Of a DNA stretch of 64,000 nt, positions 48,443-57,460 are shown one piece after another. The stretch comes from DASUAL01 sp035763805 (lineage in GTDB: Bacteria > Gemmatimonadota > Gemmatimonadetes > Gemmatimonadales > GWC2-71-9). Within the stretch, counting starts at the first letter, position 1; the number at the start of each line of letters is the position of its first letter. The position numbers were made by a program, and so were the translations under genes. The notes beneath the pieces were generated by a model. It ran no database searches, was not told the DNA's origin, and saw only the letters and a list, made by a program, of their open reading frames with translations. The stretch is taken from NCBI GenBank assembly GCA_035763805.1, contig DASUAL010000054.1, forward strand, positions 17,011 to 81,010, read 5' to 3'.

Positions 48443-49553
48443 GCTGCTCGAGCTGACGCTGCCCTTCGTGGAGCCGTTCATCATCTCGGGCGGCCGCATT
48501 GACGCGCGGCGGTCGCTCATCGTCGTGTTGCACGACGGCGAGGGCCACACGGGATACGGCGAGTCGCCGCCGTTCGAGCTGCCGTTCTACTCCGAGGAGA
48601 CGCTGGCCGGCGCTCGCGACCTGATCGAGCGTGTGCTGCTCCCGCGGGTCACGGGACGCGAGTTCGCGTCGCCTGAGGCGGTGGACGCAGTGTTGCGTGA
48701 CGGAGTCCGCGGCAACGCGTTCGCACGGGCCGGCGTCGAGACTGCCGCCTGGGACCTCGAGGCCGACCGCCGGGGCGTCGGGCTCGGACAGTTGCTCGCC
48801 TCGCGCCTCGGCGTCGAGCGCGCCGCGACTGTCGCGTGTGGCGTGGCCCTCGGTATCCCGGAGGACCGGAACCCCGCAACGCTGGAGCGCCGGGTGTACC
48901 AAGCACTCGAGCTCGGATACCGCCGCGTCAAGATCAAGGTGATGCCGGGCTGGGACGAGATCGCGGTGCGGGCGGCGCGGGCGGGCATGGCCCGGGCCGA
49001 CGTCCCACTCACCGTGGATGCGAACGGATCCTACACCTGGCCCGAGCACGAGCGGGCGCTGCGGACACTCGACGGCGCCGGGCTCCTGTACATTGAGCAG
49101 CCGCTCCATCCGGATGAGCTGGTGGGCCACACCCGGCTCGGCCGCGAGCTCCGCACGCCGGTGTGCCTCGACGAGACTCTCCGCGACGCCAGGTGGGCTC
49201 ACCAGGTGCTGTCGCTCGACGGCCCGAAGGTGTGGAACATCAAGGTGCACCGGGTCGGCGGACTCACGGAGGTGTGCCACATCTACAGGGTCGCGGTCGA
49301 GCACCGCGCCGAGCTCTGGGCGGGGACCATGCCCGAATCCGGGATCGGGTCCCAGGCGGCGCTCGCCGTCGCCAGCCTGCCGCTGTGCGTCCACGCCTCG
49401 GACCTGGAGCCAAGCGCTCGATGGTACGGGCGCGGCGCGGATGTGATCAAGCTGAACATGGGCAACGACGGCCGGATGGCGGTGCCGGGCGTGTCCGTGG
49501 GCAGGCTCCTCGACGTGGGGCGCTTCCGTTCGGTCACGCGCGCTTTACAATAG
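48423..49553 (+). CDS. enolase-superfamily enzyme (o-succinylbenzoate synthase/N-succinylamino-acid racemase type)
   Basis: A 376-residue MLE-subgroup enzyme. The acid/base lysines are K170 and K172 (VKIKV). Metal ligands are D199 (TVDANGSY), E225 (YIEQPL) and D250 (CLDET), and the second-side lysine is K274 (WNIKVHRVGG). This set and the GMPESGIGSQAALAVASLP segment are typical of MenC/NSAR enzymes. No menaquinone genes are nearby, so the racemase role, linked to the amidohydrolases and FAD oxidase upstream, is more likely. The ATG at 48423 overlaps the DHOD-like gene by 20 bases. Confidence 0.87.
   Translation: MRIAKVELLELTLPFVEPFIISGGRIDARRSLIVVLHDGEGHTGYGESPPFELPFYSEETLAGARDLIERVLLPRVTGREFASPEAVDAVLRDGVRGNAFARAGVETAAWDLEADRRGVGLGQLLASRLGVERAATVACGVALGIPEDRNPATLERRVYQALELGYRRVKIKVMPGWDEIAVRAARAGMARADVPLTVDANGSYTWPEHERALRTLDGAGLLYIEQPLHPDELVGHTRLGRELRTPVCLDETLRDARWAHQVLSLDGPKVWNIKVHRVGGLTEVCHIYRVAVEHRAELWAGTMPESGIGSQAALAVASLPLCVHASDLEPSARWYGRGADVIKLNMGNDGRMAVPGVSVGRLLDVGRFRSVTRALQ
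49546..49551 (+). promoter_or_regulatory. putative -10 element before the 49562 gene
   Basis: TACAAT ends ten bases before the ATG at 49562, within the end of the upstream coding sequence. No good -35 is visible. If used, the leader would be only a few bases long, as at 15880 and 27153. Confidence 0.3.
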
Positions 49554-49561
49554 ACACACTT

Positions 49562-50032
49562 ATGGTCCCCATCGACCACCAACCTGCCGGCTACTGGGCC
49601 TCGAACCTCTACAAGAACCCGCGCAAGCGGCCCAAGTCCGACGCGCCGATCAAGGACCTGCCACAGCGTGCGGCGCAGCGGTTCAAACGGGCGCGAGAGG
49701 GGATCCGCGCGCTGCGCCACGTCACGGAGCAGGTGGTGTTCTTGGGCACCGCGTGGAAGTGGGTGTGGATGTACGAGGTGGGCGGCCGCAAGCTTGGCTA
49801 CCTCCATCCGATGGAGACCAGCGTCAGCGGGACCTTCGTCGTCACGCAGGTGGAAGAGCACGAGCTCGCCATGACGGACGGCCTGCCGAGGCCGCTGCGG
49901 CAGGCGATGCGCGACGGCACGCTCGCGAGCGGGGTGCGGTGGTGCTGGCTGGAATTCCCGGACCTCGAGGCGGTCGACGCGTTCGTGCATGTCATCCGGC
50001 TGAAACATCACTTTCTGGCACGGCCTGAGTAG
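49562..50032 (+). CDS. conserved-looking hypothetical protein
   Basis: A 156-residue cytoplasmic protein that I do not recognise. The first 50 residues are basic (YWASNLYKNPRKRPKSDAPIKDLPQRAAQRFKRAREG). The rest reads as an alternating strand/helix domain rich in Trp (VVFLGTAWKWVWMYEV, VRWCWLEFPDLEAVDAFVHVIRLKHHF). No signal peptide, membrane helix or metal motif is seen. It is 8 bases after the racemase-like gene and about 100 bases before the complex III operon. It could belong to either unit or be transcribed alone. Confidence 0.7.
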   Translation: MVPIDHQPAGYWASNLYKNPRKRPKSDAPIKDLPQRAAQRFKRAREGIRALRHVTEQVVFLGTAWKWVWMYEVGGRKLGYLHPMETSVSGTFVVTQVEEHELAMTDGLPRPLRQAMRDGTLASGVRWCWLEFPDLEAVDAFVHVIRLKHHFLARPE

Positions 50033-50044
50033 CCGGCGCGGGCC

Positions 50045-50074
50045 TTGTGCGCCATTCGGCGCTGGCGCTACATT
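50045..50074 (+). promoter_or_regulatory. possible promoter of the alternative complex III operon
   Basis: TTGTGC (50045-50050) and TACATT (50069-50074) with an 18-base spacer lie 58 bases before actA. The match to the housekeeping consensus is moderate. It is in the only non-coding gap (about 100 bases) upstream of the operon. Confidence 0.35.
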
Positions 50075-50131
50075 CTGGCGCCCGCAAGCCGTTCCACACA
50101 CAAACGATACATTCGCCATCGAGTGCTATTG

Positions 50132-50749
50132 ATGACGAAGGGGAGTGGCAGGGCCGCGGTGGGCGCTGCAGTCGCCTGCCTGATGACCGTCCCCGCCGCG
50201 GCGCAGAACGGACAACCTGCAGCCTACCAAGCTCCCGTCATCAGCGATACGGGGAAACTCGCAGGTCCCCGGCAGCCGCTTTTCTTCCGTCACGACGTCC
50301 ACGCCGGCCAGTACCAGATTCCCTGCCTGTACTGTCACGCCACGGTGGCGGTCTCGAGCGCGCCGGGCATCCCCTCGATGCAAACCTGCTTCGGGTGCCA
50401 CCAGCTGGTTGCGGGCGGGAAACGCCCGTTCGGAGGGGGGAGCACGCTCAGCGCCGCGCGTGACTCCGCGGCGCGCGCCGCCGAAGCCGCGGAGGTCCGG
50501 AAGGTGCAAGCGGCGTGGCTCGGCAAGAAGCCGTCGGAGTGGGTTCGGATCCACGCGCTGCCGGGCTTCGTCCGCTTCCCGCATATGCGCCACATCAAGA
50601 CGCTCGGCACGGAGAGCTGCATCAACTGCCACGGGGACGTGCGGGCGATGTCGCAAGTGTACCAGGTGGCGACGCTCAAGATGGGTTGGTGCGTCACCTG
50701 CCACGTGCAGCGCCAGGTGAGCCGCGACTGCACGCTGTGCCACTACTGA
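50132..50749 (+). CDS. actA: ActA, pentaheme cytochrome c subunit of alternative complex III
   Basis: A 205-residue exported cytochrome. The signal peptide (AAVGAAVACLMTVPAAAQ) is followed by FRHDVHAGQYQIPCLYCHA and five CxxCH sites (CLYCH, CFGCH, CINCH, CVTCH, CTLCH). Five hemes and the N-terminal membrane segment are typical of ActA, the first subunit of the quinol:electron-acceptor oxidoreductase that replaces the bc1 complex. ATG 50132 was chosen because earlier starts would lengthen the n-region without benefit. The gap to actB is 11 bases. Confidence 0.92.
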   Translation: MTKGSGRAAVGAAVACLMTVPAAAQNGQPAAYQAPVISDTGKLAGPRQPLFFRHDVHAGQYQIPCLYCHATVAVSSAPGIPSMQTCFGCHQLVAGGKRPFGGGSTLSAARDSAARAAEAAEVRKVQAAWLGKKPSEWVRIHALPGFVRFPHMRHIKTLGTESCINCHGDVRAMSQVYQVATLKMGWCVTCHVQRQVSRDCTLCHY

Positions 50750-50760
50750 GGGCGGAGCCG

Positions 50761-53700
50761 ATGGACCGAAGACGGTTCCTCAAGGTCGTGGGCGTCACCA
50801 GCGGCGGCGCCGCCGCGCTCTCCGCGTGCGGCATCGGCCCCGAGCCGACCGAGCAGTTGATTCCGTACCTCGTCGCGCCGGAGAATCAGGTTCCCGGCAC
50901 GGCGACGTGGTACGCCACGACGTGCCGCGAGTGCGCGGCGGGGTGCGGGCTGCACGCCAAGGTCCGGGAAGGCCGCGTCATCAAGCTCGAGGGGAACCCG
51001 GAGTCCCCGATCAACGGCGGTCGCCTGTGCTCGCGCGGCCAGGCGGCATTGCAAGGCCTCTATGACCCCGACCGCGTGACCGAGCCCATGGCGCGAGGCC
51101 AGAGCGGCGAGTGGCAGAAGCTCACGTGGGACGAGGGCATCGCGCGGCTCGCCGCGAAGATCAAAGACGCGCGCGGGCGGGGAATCGTGTTCGTTACCGG
51201 GCTCGAGACGGGCTCCTTCGGCCAGCTGGTCGACACGTGGATGCGGGAGATCGGCGGCCGGCACGTCACGTACGAGCCCTTCGCGTTCGAGGCGCTGCGA
51301 GAAGGCAACCGCCTCGCGTTCGGCACGTCGGCCATCCCCTTGTACGACTTCGCAAACGCCAAGTACATCGTGTCGTTCGGCGCCGACTTCATGGAGACCT
51401 GGCTGTCTCCGGTCGGCTACCAGAACGGCTTCACCCGCGCGCACGCTTTTCAGGCCGGGCGTGATGCGTCGATGGCGAGGTTCGTCTACGTCGGCCCGAG
51501 ACTCTCGCTCACGGGCATGAGCGCGGACGAGTGGATCGCGGCGGCGCCCGGAACGGAAGGGCTCATGGCGCTCGCGATGGCGCACGTCATCGCGAGCGGC
51601 CGGCTGGCGGCCGTGCCGGCCGACGCGGCGCGCCTGCGGGATTTGCTGGCCGCCCACGCGCCGGGCACGGTGGCCGATGCGGTCGGCGTCGAGGCGCGGC
51701 AGATCGAGCGGCTCGCCCGCGAGTTCGCGGCCTCGAAGGGGGGCCTCGCAGTGGCGGGGGGAATGACGGCGCAGTACCCGAACGGCGCCGAGATCGTGGT
51801 CGCGGTCAACGTCCTGAACTACGTGGCCGGCCAGGTCGGCAAGACGGTCAGGTTCGGGCCGAACCACGCGCTCGAAGGCGCCGGGTCATTCCGGCAGATG
51901 GCCGACCTCGTGGCGGACATGAACGCCGGCAGGGTGCCGCTGCTCCTCGTGCACGGCGCGAATCCCGTGCACTCGCTCCCGGGCACGTTCTCGCAGGCCC
52001 TGGGACGGGTCGGCTACAAGGTCAGCTTCTCGTCCTATCTGGATGAGACCGCGGCGGCGTCGGATCTCGTTCTCCCCGATCTCCATCCGCTCGAACAGTG
52101 GAACGACAGCCAGCCTCGCGCCGGCGTGTACGCACTGCAGCAGCCTGTCATGCAGCCCGTGTTGCCAGGCACGATGCACACGGGGGATGTCCTCCTGCGG
52201 ACGACGGGCAAACCGGGGACCTTCCGAGACTATGTGCAGACGCGCTGGCGCGAGCTCCACGGCCGGTTGGGCCGCGGGCTGGCGTTCGAGGACTTCTGGA
52301 CCGACGCGCTGCAACACGGCGGGATCTACCGGGACCCGCCGCCACAAGCTGTTCGGCTGAGCCTGGAGCTTGGCAAGTCGGCGCCGGGCGGTGCGAAGCC
52401 CCTGCTCGGGTGGCGCCCCTCGCCTGAGGAGCCGCTGCTCGTGGCCCTCCCGTCGATCGCCCTGCACGACGGGCGTGGCGCCAACAAGTCGTGGCTGCAG
52501 GAGCTCCCCGACCCCGTGTCCAAGATCACATGGCACGCGTGGGTCGAGGTGCATCCCGAGACCGCGGCGAAGTGGCAGGTGGTGAGCGGGGATGTGGTGC
52601 TGCTCAAGTCGCCGTTCGGAGCCGTGCGCGCTCCCGTCTGGGTCTCCCCGGGGATCCGGCGGGGAGTGCTCGCCGTTCCCATCGGTCAGGGGCACAAGGC
52701 CTACGGTCGCTACGCGAAGGACCGCTCCTTCAACGCGTTCGAGCTGCTCGGCGACGTGCCCACGGCTTACGGTGGACGCGCGTTCACCGTCAGCGTCGCC
52801 GTCGCGCGGACGGGCGACCACCGTCGGCTCGCCACGATCGAGGGCGACGCGCGCGAGCAGGGGCGGGGCGTGATCGAGGTCCTGCCGCTCGAGCGGGCGG
52901 AGCGGCTGAAGCCCGGCCAGCATCCGTTCGCCGAGCACGGGGTACCGTCGTACGCCGAGCGGGCGCTCGAGGAGTGGGCGGAGGCGCAGCACAAGAAGGC
53001 GTCGCTCGGCGACTACGCGGGCGAGCACCCGCGCTGGGCGATGGCGATCGACCTCACGAAGTGCACCGGCTGTTCGGCGTGCGTCACCGCGTGCTATGCG
53101 GAGAACAATTTGGCCACGGTGGGCGAGGAGCTCGTGGTCCGGCGGCGCCAGATGAGCTGGATGCGGATTGAGCGCTACTACACGGGCGGCGATCACGGCC
53201 GACCGGTCGGGGCGGTCGTGACCCCGATGCTGTGCCAGCAGTGCGGCAACGCGCCGTGCGAGCCGGTGTGTCCGGTGTACGCGGCGTACCACACGCCCGA
53301 CGGCCTGAACGGCCAGGTGTACAATCGCTGCGTCGGCACACGCTACTGCGCCAACAACTGCCCTTACAAGGTGCGCTACTTCAACTGGCACAACTTCGCG
53401 GAGCCGGGCGGTGAATGGGAAAGCTGGCCCGATCCGCTGAACATGTTGCTCAATCCCGACGTCACGGTGCGCGAGAAGGGCGTGATGGAGAAATGCACCT
53501 TCTGCGTACAGCGCATCCGCGCCGCCCAAAACCGCGCCCGGCTCGAGGACCGCAACGTCCAGGACGGCGAGATTACGCCCGCATGCGCGCAGGCCTGCCC
53601 GTCGGAGGCGATCGTGTTCGGTGACCTGCACGACACGTCGTCACGCGTTGCGCAGCTCGCCCGGGACCCGCGCGGCTACCACGTCCTGGCAGGGCTGAAC

Positions 53701-53772
53701 ACCAAGCCCGCCATCACCTACCTCGCCCGCGTCGTGCACGGCGACGTCGCGGAGACCGGACCGCATGGCTGA
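50761..53772 (+). CDS. actB: ActB, fused molybdopterin-like/iron-sulfur subunit of alternative complex III
   Basis: A 1003-residue protein with a Tat signal (RRRFLKVVGVTSGGAAALSAC). The first 750 residues form a molybdopterin-oxidoreductase-like domain with the cluster cysteines TTCRECAAGCGLHAKV and RLCSRGQ. The C-terminal part is a four-cluster ferredoxin unit (CTGCSACVTACYAENN, CQQCGNAPCEPVCPV, CVGTRYCANNCPYKVRYFNW, CTFCVQRI and CAQACPSEA). In known ActB proteins the molybdopterin domain lacks the cofactor and the clusters relay electrons from quinol to the hemes. A GGCGGAGCC tract precedes the ATG. The gene overlaps actC by 8 bases. Confidence 0.94.
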   Translation: MDRRRFLKVVGVTSGGAAALSACGIGPEPTEQLIPYLVAPENQVPGTATWYATTCRECAAGCGLHAKVREGRVIKLEGNPESPINGGRLCSRGQAALQGLYDPDRVTEPMARGQSGEWQKLTWDEGIARLAAKIKDARGRGIVFVTGLETGSFGQLVDTWMREIGGRHVTYEPFAFEALREGNRLAFGTSAIPLYDFANAKYIVSFGADFMETWLSPVGYQNGFTRAHAFQAGRDASMARFVYVGPRLSLTGMSADEWIAAAPGTEGLMALAMAHVIASGRLAAVPADAARLRDLLAAHAPGTVADAVGVEARQIERLAREFAASKGGLAVAGGMTAQYPNGAEIVVAVNVLNYVAGQVGKTVRFGPNHALEGAGSFRQMADLVADMNAGRVPLLLVHGANPVHSLPGTFSQALGRVGYKVSFSSYLDETAAASDLVLPDLHPLEQWNDSQPRAGVYALQQPVMQPVLPGTMHTGDVLLRTTGKPGTFRDYVQTRWRELHGRLGRGLAFEDFWTDALQHGGIYRDPPPQAVRLSLELGKSAPGGAKPLLGWRPSPEEPLLVALPSIALHDGRGANKSWLQELPDPVSKITWHAWVEVHPETAAKWQVVSGDVVLLKSPFGAVRAPVWVSPGIRRGVLAVPIGQGHKAYGRYAKDRSFNAFELLGDVPTAYGGRAFTVSVAVARTGDHRRLATIEGDAREQGRGVIEVLPLERAERLKPGQHPFAEHGVPSYAERALEEWAEAQHKKASLGDYAGEHPRWAMAIDLTKCTGCSACVTACYAENNLATVGEELVVRRRQMSWMRIERYYTGGDHGRPVGAVVTPMLCQQCGNAPCEPVCPVYAAYHTPDGLNGQVYNRCVGTRYCANNCPYKVRYFNWHNFAEPGGEWESWPDPLNMLLNPDVTVREKGVMEKCTFCVQRIRAAQNRARLEDRNVQDGEITPACAQACPSEAIVFGDLHDTSSRVAQLARDPRGYHVLAGLNTKPAITYLARVVHGDVAETGPHG

Positions 53773-55120
53773 GACTCAGGCGCCACGCGTCACCTACGAT
53801 TTCGTCACGCGCGCTATCGCGCGCACACTCGGGCATCCGGGCAAGGGCTACTTCGCGCTGCTCGGCCTCGCGGTAGCGCTGCTCGGGGTCGGGATCGTGT
53901 GCCTGCTGTTCCTGCTGCGCTACGGGCTGGGCCTCGCAGGTTACTCGCACCCGGTGTACTGGGCCGTCTATATCACCTGTTTCGTTTTCTGGGTCGGCAT
54001 CGCGCACTCGGGCACGCTGATCTCCGCGATCCTGTTCCTATTCCGCTCGGGATGGCGCACTGCGGTGTACCGCACCGCCGAGGCGATGACGGTGTTCGCG
54101 GTGATGACGGCGGGGTTGTTTCCGCTGATCCACATCGGGCGCCAGTGGTACTTCTACTGGCTGATCCCGTATCCGAACGAGCGCGGCCTGTGGCCCAACT
54201 TCAAGTCCCCGCTCATCTGGGATGAGTTCGCGATCGGGACCTACTTCACCGTTTCGACCGTGTTTCTCATCATGGGACTGATCCCGGACATCGCGGCGGT
54301 GCGCGACGTCGCCACCGGCTGGCGCAAGAAGCTCTACGCGATCACGGGACTTGGCTGGCGGGGGACGAACGAGCAGTGGCGTCACTATACCCGCGGCTAC
54401 CTGTACCTCGCCGCGCTCGCGACGCCGCTCGTGCTCTCCGTGCACAGCGTCGTGTCCTGGGACTTCGCCATGGCGATCGTCCCGGGATGGCACGCGACGA
54501 TCTTCGCCCCGTACTTCGTGGCAGGCGCCATCTACTCCGGCGTCGCCATGGTGATCACGTTGCTCGTGCCGATTCGTAAGCTCTTCCGCCTGGAGGAGCT
54601 CATCACCGGGCACCACTTCGAGAACCTCGCGAAGCTGTGCCTGTTAACGGGGATGATCGTCGCGTACGCCTACTGCACCGAGAACTTCGTCGCTTGGTTC
54701 GGGGGCAACCCGCACGAGCGGGCCGCGTTCTACTACCGCGCCTTCGGCCCGTTTTGGTGGGCGTCCTGGACGATGTACGTCTGCAACGCGTTCCTCCCGC
54801 AGCTCCTGTGGTTCAAGCAGATTCGCACGAACATCCTGGCGCTGTTCGTGATGTCGATCTTCGTGAACGTCGGCATGTGGTTCGAGCGCTACGTGATCAT
54901 CGTGGTGTCGCTCGCGGGCGAGCCGTACGAGCGCTTCGCGAACGCGACGTACAACCCGACGTGGGCCGATTGGGGCATCATGGCCGGCAGCTTCGGCTGG
55001 TTCTTCATGTGGTTCCTGCTGTTCGTGAAGAACTTCCCGGCGGTGTCGATCTCGGAGGTGAAGGAAGTGCTGCCCGCGCCGCGGCGGGCGCCGCACCGGG
55101 AAGGGGCGGTGCACGCGTGA
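53765..55120 (+). CDS. actC: ActC, NrfD/PsrC-like quinol-binding membrane subunit
   Basis: A 451-residue integral membrane protein with about ten helices. NrfD-family features include YWAVYITCFVFWVGIAHSGTLISAILFLFRSGWR, ARQ-like GRQWYFYWLIPYPNERGLWPNFKSPLIWDEFAI and SVHSVVSWDFAMAIVPGWHATIFAPYFVAGA. It holds the quinol-oxidation site on the periplasmic side in known complexes. It overlaps actB by 8 bases, and its stop overlaps actD (GTGA). Confidence 0.94.
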   Translation: MAETQAPRVTYDFVTRAIARTLGHPGKGYFALLGLAVALLGVGIVCLLFLLRYGLGLAGYSHPVYWAVYITCFVFWVGIAHSGTLISAILFLFRSGWRTAVYRTAEAMTVFAVMTAGLFPLIHIGRQWYFYWLIPYPNERGLWPNFKSPLIWDEFAIGTYFTVSTVFLIMGLIPDIAAVRDVATGWRKKLYAITGLGWRGTNEQWRHYTRGYLYLAALATPLVLSVHSVVSWDFAMAIVPGWHATIFAPYFVAGAIYSGVAMVITLLVPIRKLFRLEELITGHHFENLAKLCLLTGMIVAYAYCTENFVAWFGGNPHERAAFYYRAFGPFWWASWTMYVCNAFLPQLLWFKQIRTNILALFVMSIFVNVGMWFERYVIIVVSLAGEPYERFANATYNPTWADWGIMAGSFGWFFMWFLLFVKNFPAVSISEVKEVLPAPRRAPHREGAVHA

Positions 55121-55671
55121 GACTCCCGAACCCCGTCGAGACGATCCGCACGATCTTCCATCCGCCTCCGACGGCGGGCGTGCTCGGCGTGTTCAGCCAC
55201 CTCGACGCCACCGTGGACGCGATCGCACGGCTGCGCGACGCGGGGCACACGGACTTCACCGTCTACTCGCCGATCCCGCGCCACGAGATCGAGGACGCCC
55301 TCGGCCAGGCGGTGAGCCCCGTGCGCATGTTCACCCTGATCGGCGGCGTCGCCGGCTGCGCCATCGGCGCCTGGATCACTCTCTACATGTCGTACGACTG
55401 GCCGATCGTCGTGGGCGGCAAGCCGATCGGCTCGATTCCGCCGTACGTCGTCATCATGTTCGAGATGACGGTGTTGTTCGGTGCGCTCTCGACCATCCTC
55501 GGCATCGCCTTCAACGCGCTATTCGCGGCGCGCCGGCTCGGCACCGTCGCCTACGACTCGCGATTCACGAACGACAGGTTCGGCATCTTCGTCCCATGCG
55601 AGCCGGCTCGCCAGGGCCAGGTCGAAAAGCTGCTCCGCGCGGCGGGGGCGGAGGAGGTGCGGCGTGCGTAG
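55117..55671 (+). CDS. actD: ActD, DUF3341 membrane subunit
   Basis: A 184-residue protein. The N-terminal soluble part (TAGVLGVFSHLDATVDAIARLRDAGHTDFTVYSPIPRHEIEDAL) is followed by two helices (MFTLIGGVAGCAIGAWITLYMSY; YVVIMFEMTVLFGALSTILGIAFNALF) and a C-terminal soluble tail, exactly the DUF3341 layout. It is a structural subunit of alternative complex III. The GTG at 55117 overlaps the actC stop, and it overlaps actE by 8 bases. Confidence 0.92.
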   Translation: MRLPNPVETIRTIFHPPPTAGVLGVFSHLDATVDAIARLRDAGHTDFTVYSPIPRHEIEDALGQAVSPVRMFTLIGGVAGCAIGAWITLYMSYDWPIVVGGKPIGSIPPYVVIMFEMTVLFGALSTILGIAFNALFAARRLGTVAYDSRFTNDRFGIFVPCEPARQGQVEKLLRAAGAEEVRRA

Positions 55672-56209
55672 GCTGGCGCTGTGTGCCCTCGCGCTGACGG
55701 CGCTCGCGGCCTGCAACCCGGATGACGTGGTGCACCGGATCGGGTGGTTCTCCACGATGCGACATCAGCGCAGCATCAAGCCCTACGCCAAGCCACTGGC
55801 GCCGGTGGCGGGCACCGTGCCGATCACCGGCATCGAGCCGACGGCGGACCTGAACACCGCCGACCGGCTGGTGAACCCCAGGGCGCGGACGTCCGAATCG
55901 ATCAATCGGGGGCGGTTCGTCTACGACACGTACTGCCTGGTGTGCCACGGCGCAACGGGAAGGGGCGACGGCCCGGTTTCCTCGGCGGCCGGGGGGCCGT
56001 TCCCTGCCGTCCGGTCACTCGTCAGTGACACCGCAGCCCGCAGGAGCGACGGCTACCTGTACGCGGTGACCGTGAACGCCCAGGCGATGGGCCGCGGGCT
56101 GATGCCGCACTATGGCGACAAGGTGCTCGGTACGGACCGCTGGGACCTCGTGAACTACATCCGCACACTCCAGGCGGGGGCGGGGGCCCGGAGCGGAACC
56201 CAGCGGTGA
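55664..56209 (+). CDS. actE: ActE, monoheme cytochrome c lipoprotein
   Basis: A 181-residue lipoprotein. The signal VRRLALCALALTALAAC has the lipobox LAAC. One CxxCH site (TYCLVCHGATGRGDGPV) and a distal Met ligand region (AMGRGLMPHYGDKV) define a class I cytochrome c domain. ActE passes electrons from the complex to soluble carriers or the terminal oxidase. The GTG at 55664 lies after GGAGGAGG, inside the end of actD. Its stop overlaps the actF start (GTGA). Confidence 0.92.
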   Translation: MRRLALCALALTALAACNPDDVVHRIGWFSTMRHQRSIKPYAKPLAPVAGTVPITGIEPTADLNTADRLVNPRARTSESINRGRFVYDTYCLVCHGATGRGDGPVSSAAGGPFPAVRSLVSDTAARRSDGYLYAVTVNAQAMGRGLMPHYGDKVLGTDRWDLVNYIRTLQAGAGARSGTQR

Positions 56210-57417
56210 GCGCGGCGGCGGTCGTGTCGCGGGCGGAGCTCGTCGAGCGGGCGCGCCGGTTCCCCGTGAAGACGTTCATCGCGTACGGCCTGCTCGCCAC
56301 GGCCATCGGGGCGGCCGCCTTTCTGTGGACGCTCAGGGCCGGGCAGGAGGCGCGCGCGTGGCAGTCTTACCACTTCAACTTCATGTTCTGGACCGGGCTG
56401 GCGCAGGGGCTCGTCGTGTTCGCGGCAACGCAGAAGCTCGCGAAGGGACACTGGTCCGGCGTGGTGATTCGGTTCGCCGAGGCGGCTGCGGCGTTTCTGG
56501 CGGTCGCGCTCGTGCTGTACGTCGGGCTGTACATCGGCCGGAGCCACATCTTCACCTGGCTGCACGAGTCAAGGCCCGAGGTGGGCGGCTGGCTCACCGC
56601 CAAGTTCTTCTTCCCGCGCAACGGTCTGATCCTCGCGGCGCTGGCGTGGCTCTCCTGGCGCTTCGTGCGCCACGACCTGGCGCCCGACCTGCGGGAGCTG
56701 GCTGACGGCCGCCCCGCCGAACGGCTCGATGGCCGCGACCAGATCGCCCGCGAGGCGGCGATTCTGATCGTCGGCTACGCCTTCGGGTACAGCCTGCTGG
56801 CGTTCGACATGATGATGTCGCTCGCCCACAAGTGGGTCAGCAATCTGTTCGGTGCGTTCTATTTCATGGGCAGCTTCCTCGCGGCGCTGATGGCGCTCGC
56901 CGTGGTCACCATCCTGGTACGACGGCCCATGGGGCTCGACCGGCTGGTGTCGGCGAGGCAGCTCCACGACCTCGGAAAGTTGTGCTTTGGATTCACCGTC
57001 TTCTGGGCCTACCTCATGTGGTCGCAGTACCTGGTGATCTGGTACGGCAACCTCCCCGAGGAGACGTACTTCGTCTTCTATCGTCTGATCGGCCCGTGGC
57101 GGCCGGTGGGGGTTGGGGTGTTCCTGCTCGTGTTCGTGATCCCCTTCGTAGGCCTGCTCGGGGTCAAACCGAAGCGCTACCCGCCGACGCTGTTCGGCTT
57201 CGCGCTGATCAGCCTGGTCGGCATCTGGCTCGAGCGCTACGTGGAGGTGGTTCCGTCGATCAACGGTGGCGCCGGCCCGGCGATCGGCGTCCCGGAAATC
57301 GGCGTCACGCTCTTGTTCAGTGGCCTCTTCGCGGTGGCCATAGGGTGGTTCGCGGGCCGATACCCGATGATCTCACCGCGGCTGGCGGCGGATACGCTGG
57401 AGCGGGAGCAACATTGA
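56206..57417 (+). CDS. actF: ActF, membrane subunit of alternative complex III
   Basis: A 403-residue membrane protein with about ten helices, a shorter paralogue of ActC. Typical segments are LAHKWVSNLFGAFYFMGSFLAALMALAVV, LGKLCFGFTVFWAYLMWSQYLVIWYGNLPEETYF and VIPFVGLLGVKPKRYPPTLFGFALISLVGIWLERYVEVVPS. It completes actABCDEF. The cytochrome oxidase genes that often follow in other genomes are absent here; a cupredoxin gene follows after 43 bases. Confidence 0.93.
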   Translation: MSAAAVVSRAELVERARRFPVKTFIAYGLLATAIGAAAFLWTLRAGQEARAWQSYHFNFMFWTGLAQGLVVFAATQKLAKGHWSGVVIRFAEAAAAFLAVALVLYVGLYIGRSHIFTWLHESRPEVGGWLTAKFFFPRNGLILAALAWLSWRFVRHDLAPDLRELADGRPAERLDGRDQIAREAAILIVGYAFGYSLLAFDMMMSLAHKWVSNLFGAFYFMGSFLAALMALAVVTILVRRPMGLDRLVSARQLHDLGKLCFGFTVFWAYLMWSQYLVIWYGNLPEETYFVFYRLIGPWRPVGVGVFLLVFVIPFVGLLGVKPKRYPPTLFGFALISLVGIWLERYVEVVPSINGGAGPAIGVPEIGVTLLFSGLFAVAIGWFAGRYPMISPRLAADTLEREQH

Positions 57418-57460
57418 GGGGTTGCCCAATACCATCGCCAGCGTACCGGTGGAGGATCTC

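Noticed and set aside
48423..49553. Assignment as menC of menaquinone synthesis
   Set aside because: No other men gene is nearby and the operon holds catabolic enzymes; MenC and NSAR share the same residues, so the racemase role is kept open.
49163..49561. Long extension of the 49562 hypothetical gene
   Set aside because: It overlaps the enolase-superfamily gene in another frame; the ATG at 49562 fits a plausible independent start.
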